DNA of 10,251 nt from Sulfurovum sp. (GTDB lineage: Bacteria > Campylobacterota > Campylobacteria > Campylobacterales > Sulfurovaceae). The stretch lies in the NCBI GenBank assembly GCA_020726085.1, contig DYTG01000058.1, forward strand, positions 1 to 10,251. Direction: 5' to 3'. The position numbers and the translations under genes are program-made. The notes beneath the pieces are model-generated. The model saw only the letters and a program-made list of their open reading frames with translations. It searched no databases and was not told the origin of the DNA. Shown one piece after another: positions 6,245 to 10,251 of this stretch; the stretch's first letter is position 1, and every line of letters begins with the position of its first letter.

Positions 6245-6973
6245 ATGGATACCAAAGAGTTCAATAATAATCCTGAAGCAAACGAGTATGTGGAAAATCT
6301 CATTGCTAATGATTTAAAACCGCCCAAAAATCGAACCCATACGATACTCACCATTGTGGCTTTGTTTATTATTGTATTGATGTCCACCATTATTGCAACA
6401 AAAATCATACTTGATGACTCTCTAAAAGATGAAAATATCCTCCAAGATCCCGATAGCATTCGTGACCCCGATTTAATCGTCGATGAGACAAAGAAACAAG
6501 AGGAGAATGAGACGCTTAAGCCCGAAACGAAATCCATTTACGATATTGCTTCCTATGAGGATGAGAGCATTGATGGTATTGACAATGAAGAGGCAACATC
6601 CATTATGGATGTAGAAAAAAGCAACGACGGGGCAAATGAAGAGAATAAAACAAGCAGCACCGAGACAAACACAAACGACACTCCACCTAGCAAAGAGAGA
6701 GATCCGTTGCCAACAGAAGAACCAAAGCCCAAAACCAACGCCGTACCCACTACACCAGATGGTAGCTACTACATTCAAGTAGGCTCTTTTGTCGAAAAAC
6801 CAGGGGAACGCTTTTTAAACATTATCAAATCCAATGGATACCGATACATTATCAAAGAGCAAGGGGGCAATAAAAAACTCCTTATTGGTGGCTACGAGAG
6901 CAAAAACCAAGCGGCAAAAGCATTGATTGACATTAAAGACAAAATCAATAAAAACGCTTTTATTACAAGATGA
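6245..6973 (+). CDS. Single-pass membrane protein with C-terminal SPOR domain
   Basis: The 242-residue protein has a short cytoplasmic head (1-30), one transmembrane helix (about 33-52), a long acidic and Asn/Thr/Pro-rich linker (about 57-170) and a C-terminal SPOR domain (about 174-242). The SPOR domain starts at YYIQVGSF (175-182) and contains KKLLIGGYESKNQAAKAL (210-227), the typical second-strand and helix pattern. SPOR domains bind denuded peptidoglycan glycan strands at division sites, so the protein is expected at the septum on the periplasmic side of the inner membrane. The topology is FtsN-like, but no FtsN-specific motif is seen and I do not name it ftsN. A SPOR-domain gene following glyA is also what I recall from C. 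jejuni. Its stop overlaps the next start by ATGA, so trpE is translationally coupled to it. Confidence 0.87.
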   Translation: MDTKEFNNNPEANEYVENLIANDLKPPKNRTHTILTIVALFIIVLMSTIIATKIILDDSLKDENILQDPDSIRDPDLIVDETKKQEENETLKPETKSIYDIASYEDESIDGIDNEEATSIMDVEKSNDGANEENKTSSTETNTNDTPPSKERDPLPTEEPKPKTNAVPTTPDGSYYIQVGSFVEKPGERFLNIIKSNGYRYIIKEQGGNKKLLIGGYESKNQAAKALIDIKDKINKNAFITR

Positions 6974-8379
6974 GCATGATGAAACATTTACTATTTGATG
7001 AGCTTACCCCCGTCGCCCTTTACGCCAAAATCAAAGAGATTTTTACAGATGAAATCACGATGCTCTTTGAGAGTGTCGTCAATAGCAACGAGGGAAACTT
7101 TAGCTTTATTACGATTGGTACACAAGAGCGATTGCAATACATCGACAACCAAACGCTCTATACTTTGGATAATGTTCCACAAACCATAGAAGCAAATCCT
7201 TTTGAGTTTTTGCAATCTTACTACGCCAAACTCGATGCAAAACTCTATCGGGTCAAAGCATTGGAGCATGGATTTGGTTTTGTAGATGGCTTTATTGGCT
7301 TCATTGGTTACGATATGGTCAAGGTTTTTGAACCTACCCTTAAGCCCCACATGGATGCTTTGGAAGATACGCTCCACACACCCGATATGGATTTGGTACG
7401 ACCCAAGATTATTATCGCCTACTCCCACAAGAGTGCCAAACTCACCATTATCGAAAACCACCTCTCATTGCATGACAAACTCGCAAAACTCAAAGAGAGC
7501 CTAAGCCAACCCTACACTCCACGACCACTCAAACCTATCAAACTCGAACAAGATGGCTCTTTTGCGATTGATGAGGAGCGTTTTAAGGCGATTATTGAGG
7601 AGTCCAAAGAGAGTATCAAAGCAGGGGATGTTTTTCAAATCCTTATCTCCAATCGCTACACCCAACACGGCTCGATTGACCCTTTGACATTTTATCGAGC
7701 CTTGCGTGCCAAAAATCCCTCTCCCTATCTCTTTTTGCTTGATTTTGAGGATTTTTCAATTTGTGGCTCTTCTCCTGAAGTGATGGTTAAGCTTGATGAT
7801 GGTGATATTTTGCTACGCCCTATTGCAGGTACTCGAAAACGAGGCAAAACACACCACCGTGATAAAGAGCTTGAAGAAGAGATGCTCAGTGACCCCAAAG
7901 AGTGTGCCGAACACCTTATGCTTGTCGATTTGGGACGCAACGATGTGGGGCGTGTAGCCAAAGTAGGCAGTGTCAAAGTAACCCAAATGATGCGTGTCGA
8001 ACGCTACTCGCACGTTATGCACATGGTAAGCGATATTCAAGCCCAAATTCAAGGGGGCAAAGATATGTTTGATCTCTTCCGTGCTACTTTTACCGCTGGA
8101 ACAATGACGGGAGCGCCCAAAATCAAAGCAATGGAGCTTATTAGTCACTTTGAGGGACTCAAAAGAGGCTTTTACAGCGGAAGCGTTGCTTATTTTTCAT
8201 TTACGGGAGATATGGATAGTGCCATTACTATCCGTACCGCCTTGATTGGACCCAACTCTATCACCCTTCAAGCGGGTGCGGGTGTCGTAGCCGATAGCAA
8301 ACCCGAGTTGGAGTACCTAGAGGTTAAAAACAAACTCAACGCCCTTTTGGAGACGATTGCACAGTTGCAAGAGGTCTAA
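6970..8379 (+). CDS. trpE: Anthranilate synthase component I
   Basis: TrpE converts chorismate to anthranilate, using ammonia supplied by the glutaminase TrpG, in the first step of tryptophan synthesis. The 469-residue protein has the chorismate-binding fold: GDVFQILIS (219-227), NPSPYLFLLDF (249-259), SSPEVMVKL (267-275), HLMLVDLGRND (315-324), SHVMH (347-351), GTMTGAPK (377-384) and QAGAGVV (434-440). RPIAGTR (283-289) has Ala where aminodeoxychorismate synthase PabB has its catalytic Lys (PIKGT), which argues for TrpE. An LLES-like element, MLFES (31-35), corresponds to the tryptophan feedback site. The start overlaps the SPOR-gene stop (ATGA); in-frame ATGs at 6976 and 6979 are alternatives. 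No trpG, trpD or leader peptide is adjacent, so control is by feedback and by the upstream transcript. Function as a dual TrpE/PabB cannot be excluded. Confidence 0.9.
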   Translation: MSMMKHLLFDELTPVALYAKIKEIFTDEITMLFESVVNSNEGNFSFITIGTQERLQYIDNQTLYTLDNVPQTIEANPFEFLQSYYAKLDAKLYRVKALEHGFGFVDGFIGFIGYDMVKVFEPTLKPHMDALEDTLHTPDMDLVRPKIIIAYSHKSAKLTIIENHLSLHDKLAKLKESLSQPYTPRPLKPIKLEQDGSFAIDEERFKAIIEESKESIKAGDVFQILISNRYTQHGSIDPLTFYRALRAKNPSPYLFLLDFEDFSICGSSPEVMVKLDDGDILLRPIAGTRKRGKTHHRDKELEEEMLSDPKECAEHLMLVDLGRNDVGRVAKVGSVKVTQMMRVERYSHVMHMVSDIQAQIQGGKDMFDLFRATFTAGTMTGAPKIKAMELISHFEGLKRGFYSGSVAYFSFTGDMDSAITIRTALIGPNSITLQAGAGVVADSKPELEYLEVKNKLNALLETIAQLQEV

Positions 8380-8398
8380 ACGCCCTCAACCTTGCAAC
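8364..8398. repeat. Inverted repeat across convergent trpE and kdsB stops, possible two-way terminator
   Basis: GTTGCAAG at 8364-8371 is the exact reverse complement of CTTGCAAC at 8391-8398. Inside, AGG (8372-8374) can pair with CCT (8384-8386), leaving CAAC as a bulge on one side. Both stop codons, trpE TAA at 8377-8379 and kdsB TGA at 8388-8386, lie inside the repeat, and the arms code the last residues of each protein. No T-run follows on either strand, so it is not a standard intrinsic terminator, but a stem here could stall or protect both transcripts. Confidence 0.5.
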
Positions 8399-9138
8399 CA
8401 ACGCAACGCCTTTTGGTAATCCTCTAGCGTATCAATACCAATGGATTGATAGGATGTTTCGACCATTTTAATCTTGTATCCATTTTCAAGCACTCGCAAC
8501 TGCTCCAACTTCTCTAGCCGCTCAAGATAAGAGGAGTCCATTTGCGTATAGTGCATCAAAAACTCTTTGCGGTAACCGTAAATCCCCAAATGGCGATAGA
8601 ACTTCAAAGCCCAAGGTATGGTGCTATGATGATGCAAAAGCGACTCCCAATCATCACGATGATGGGGAATAATAGAACGAGAAAAGTACAAAGCGTGATA
8701 ATTTTTATCGACAGTGACCTTAACAACGTTGGGATTTTTAAGCTCCTCTACGCTGTGCAAACGGTGCATTGCACTCACCATTACCTCATTTTCATCAAAC
8801 GCCTCTACCAAATCATCAATCAGTTGCGGCTCAATAAAAGGCTCATCGCCTTGCACATTGATAACAATATCGGCTTCTAGCTTTTCAACCGTTTGTGCTA
8901 CCCTATCGGTTCCCGACTCATGGCTTTGGCTTGTCATTACTACACGTTGTGTAAAATTTTGACAATGCTTTTGCACCTCTACCGAATCGGTTGCAATATA
9001 AACCGCATCAATCCTTTTGGCTTTTAGAGCTTGTTCATAAACCCTTTGTATCACACTCTTACCGTCCAAATCAAGCAAAACTTTATTGGGCAACCTAGTA
9101 GAAGCCAAACGTGCGGGGATAACGACAACGGTTTTCAT
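8386..9138 (-). CDS. kdsB: 3-deoxy-manno-octulosonate cytidylyltransferase (CMP-Kdo synthetase)
   Basis: KdsB activates Kdo with CTP to CMP-Kdo, the donor for the inner core of lipopolysaccharide, in the cytoplasm. The 250 residues match the family length. Diagnostic motifs are IPARLASTRLPNK (7-19) that binds the nucleotide, SHESGTDR (72-79), INVQGDEPFI (93-102) with the metal-binding Asp98, RHLGIYGYR (182-190), LEKLEQLRVLENG (208-220) and GIDTLEDY (234-241) with a second metal ligand Asp236. The start ATG has GGAGAG at 9149-9144 (complement) and overlaps the stop of the upstream AlgJ-like gene by four bases. It could also serve capsule or another Kdo-containing glycan. It ends 6 bases from the trpE stop in convergent orientation. 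Confidence 0.96.
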   Translation of the reverse strand: MKTVVVIPARLASTRLPNKVLLDLDGKSVIQRVYEQALKAKRIDAVYIATDSVEVQKHCQNFTQRVVMTSQSHESGTDRVAQTVEKLEADIVINVQGDEPFIEPQLIDDLVEAFDENEVMVSAMHRLHSVEELKNPNVVKVTVDKNYHALYFSRSIIPHHRDDWESLLHHHSTIPWALKFYRHLGIYGYRKEFLMHYTQMDSSYLERLEKLEQLRVLENGYKIKMVETSYQSIGIDTLEDYQKALRWLQG

Positions 9139-10251
9139 TTTTGCTCTCCGTAACTATTCATTCCATACGTCTCAAATTTTTTGATTGTATAACTTCCAAT
9201 AGATGATACCAAATCAACCCGTAATGTATTATTAATGTATCTTGATGGAATAAGAAGATTAAACCTATTGTTTCCTTTTTTGATAGCAACACGATAAGAG
9301 TCTTTTTGATTATAATGCGAAGTTTTTGTCTCTTTGTAAAAAATCTGAAATGTTGTATCAAGGGGCGAATCTATTTCATCAGACAAAACAACATTGCTTG
9401 AGTTTACTTGAGTTTGGTTTAAAGTGATAATGGGGTCATGTTTGGTGGTATTTAACTCCACAACACCCTTGTCGAATCGCAATGAAAATTGATCGTTTTG
9501 AGTGTATGGATGGTGGGAGAGGGTGAATATTTTTTCTTTTAGAGCCAAATGGCTAACGGCAATGGATGATATATTGGATATAGGCGTTACAATGTGATTA
9601 TTGTAAAAATCTCTCTCTACAATTTGATAAATCACAATATTGGGTTGCGTTTGATTGACAAAGCGTTTTAGTTTTTCTCCATGAAGATGATTAAAATGCC
9701 ACTTGTATATCGTATTAAAACTGTTATTATAAAGTACAGATGGGGCTATTCCAAAAGAATCACATATCAATAAAAGTTTATGCTTTTGTATAGTGTTGTT
9801 AATCATATACAAAGGTCGGTCATTAATGCGCATTTCTTGATTTTCTACCTCTTGACATTGACTTAGGTTACCCTCTTCTCTATCAATATCTCCTTTGCAA
9901 ATTTTTGATTGTTTGTCAAACCTATAAGAGTAGCTTTTTTCATAATTTTTATCTAATATTGCAGATATTTTTAAGAAATTAGCCAAATCACCCGCCCCTT
10001 GATGGGTTTGTTCAAAATGATAGTTTGGTATTATAATGTTTATGTTGTGTTTACGGTTGAGATAGGCGATAATTGCTTCAAATGCAAACCCAGCACCTCT
10101 TTGATTCCAGTGCGTATCGGTTTTGAAGTACAATGGCTCATCCTCTTTTTTACTTAGCAAAATGGGTCTCAAATCCAATAAATTAATACCTTTTGCATTT
10201 GACTGCTCCACAATATCATCGGTAATCGTTTTGCCGTGATACTCCATCCAA
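9135..10251 (-). CDS. AlgJ/AlgX-like SGNH-fold protein, probable glycan O-acetylation factor, 5' end outside window
   Basis: The frame is open to the right edge with no stop. The first ATG in the window (10247) is preceded by an in-frame Trp codon, so the true start, and probably a signal peptide or membrane anchor, lies beyond the edge. Counting from that Met, 370 residues are visible. YFKTDTHWNQRGA (40-52) holds the Asp-x-His pair of the AlgJ/AlgX catalytic site (D44, H46), ICDSFG (161-166) holds the likely nucleophile Ser164, and IYQIVERDF (206-214) is the family's strand with Glu-Arg. Such proteins act in the periplasm with an MBOAT acyltransferase to O-acetylate exported polysaccharide. 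Residues from about 225 form a beta-rich C-terminal part that I cannot assign, perhaps a carbohydrate-binding module. Cys117 and Cys131 could form a disulfide. No MBOAT gene is in the window. The gene is more AT-rich than the core block (about 20% GC in 9901-9960) and is coupled to kdsB by ATGA overlap. Confidence 0.75.
   Translation of the reverse strand, partial: WMEYHGKTITDDIVEQSNAKGINLLDLRPILLSKKEDEPLYFKTDTHWNQRGAGFAFEAIIAYLNRKHNINIIIPNYHFEQTHQGAGDLANFLKISAILDKNYEKSYSYRFDKQSKICKGDIDREEGNLSQCQEVENQEMRINDRPLYMINNTIQKHKLLLICDSFGIAPSVLYNNSFNTIYKWHFNHLHGEKLKRFVNQTQPNIVIYQIVERDFYNNHIVTPISNISSIAVSHLALKEKIFTLSHHPYTQNDQFSLRFDKGVVELNTTKHDPIITLNQTQVNSSNVVLSDEIDSPLDTTFQIFYKETKTSHYNQKDSYRVAIKKGNNRFNLLIPSRYINNTLRVDLVSSIGSYTIKKFETYGMNSYGEQK

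Noticed and set aside
6211..6778. Antisense frames over the SPOR-domain gene with hydrophobic or Ser-rich translations
   Set aside because: The sense frame has a perfect ribosome site, a membrane helix and a SPOR domain; the antisense sequences only mirror the acidic low-complexity linker.
6970..8379. Naming this gene pabB
   Set aside because: The PIAGTR motif has Ala in place of the PabB catalytic Lys, and the whole C-terminal half follows the TrpE pattern.

Overview
The window looks like a chromosomal segment of a free-living Campylobacterota (Epsilonproteobacteria) species. The best clue is the gene order gatC - cvpA - fur - lysS - glyA - SPOR-domain gene, which I recall as conserved around the fur locus of Campylobacter jejuni. 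Here it is interrupted by a YffB/ArsC-like gene and a pilT ATPase gene, an arrangement I would expect in environmental sulfur-oxidising relatives (Sulfurimonas/Sulfuricurvum-type) more than in host-associated species. Base composition is moderately AT-rich, and several proteins match the phylum in style, for example the 150-residue Fur with two CxxC zinc pairs. The genus is an inference.

Layout. Positions 1-216 (minus strand) hold the N-terminal 72 codons of a BrnT-family (DUF497) toxin gene that leaves the window on the left. Positions 217-453 are non-coding, with a promoter for each divergent gene and one palindromic element. Positions 454-8379 are one tightly packed plus-strand series: gatC, yffB/arsC-like, pilT, cvpA, fur, lysS, glyA, a SPOR-domain membrane protein and trpE. 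Gaps are 4 to 23 bases, or overlaps, and I see no internal terminator, so this is probably one long transcriptional unit from the promoter near 420-425. Convergent to it on the minus strand are a periplasmic AlgJ/AlgX-like SGNH-fold protein, cut by the right edge, and kdsB. These two overlap by the four bases ATGA. The stops of trpE and kdsB are only 6 bases apart and lie inside an inverted repeat.

Functionally the plus-strand series mixes translation (GatC for Gln/Asn-tRNA amidation, lysyl-tRNA synthetase), one-carbon metabolism (serine hydroxymethyltransferase), tryptophan synthesis (TrpE), iron regulation (Fur), type IV pilus retraction (PilT) and envelope or division proteins (CvpA, SPOR). 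The minus-strand pair belongs to surface polysaccharide: CMP-Kdo synthesis and probably glycan O-acetylation. The two ends (BrnT and the AlgJ-like gene) are visibly more AT-rich than the centre, as expected for accessory DNA flanking a core block.

I found no tRNA, rRNA, CRISPR array, insertion sequence or clear intrinsic terminator. No obviously new multi-gene system is present. The most unusual points are the four-cysteine tail on LysS, the palindromic element upstream of gatC, the inverted repeat across the convergent stops, and the unlisted BrnT fragment at the left edge.
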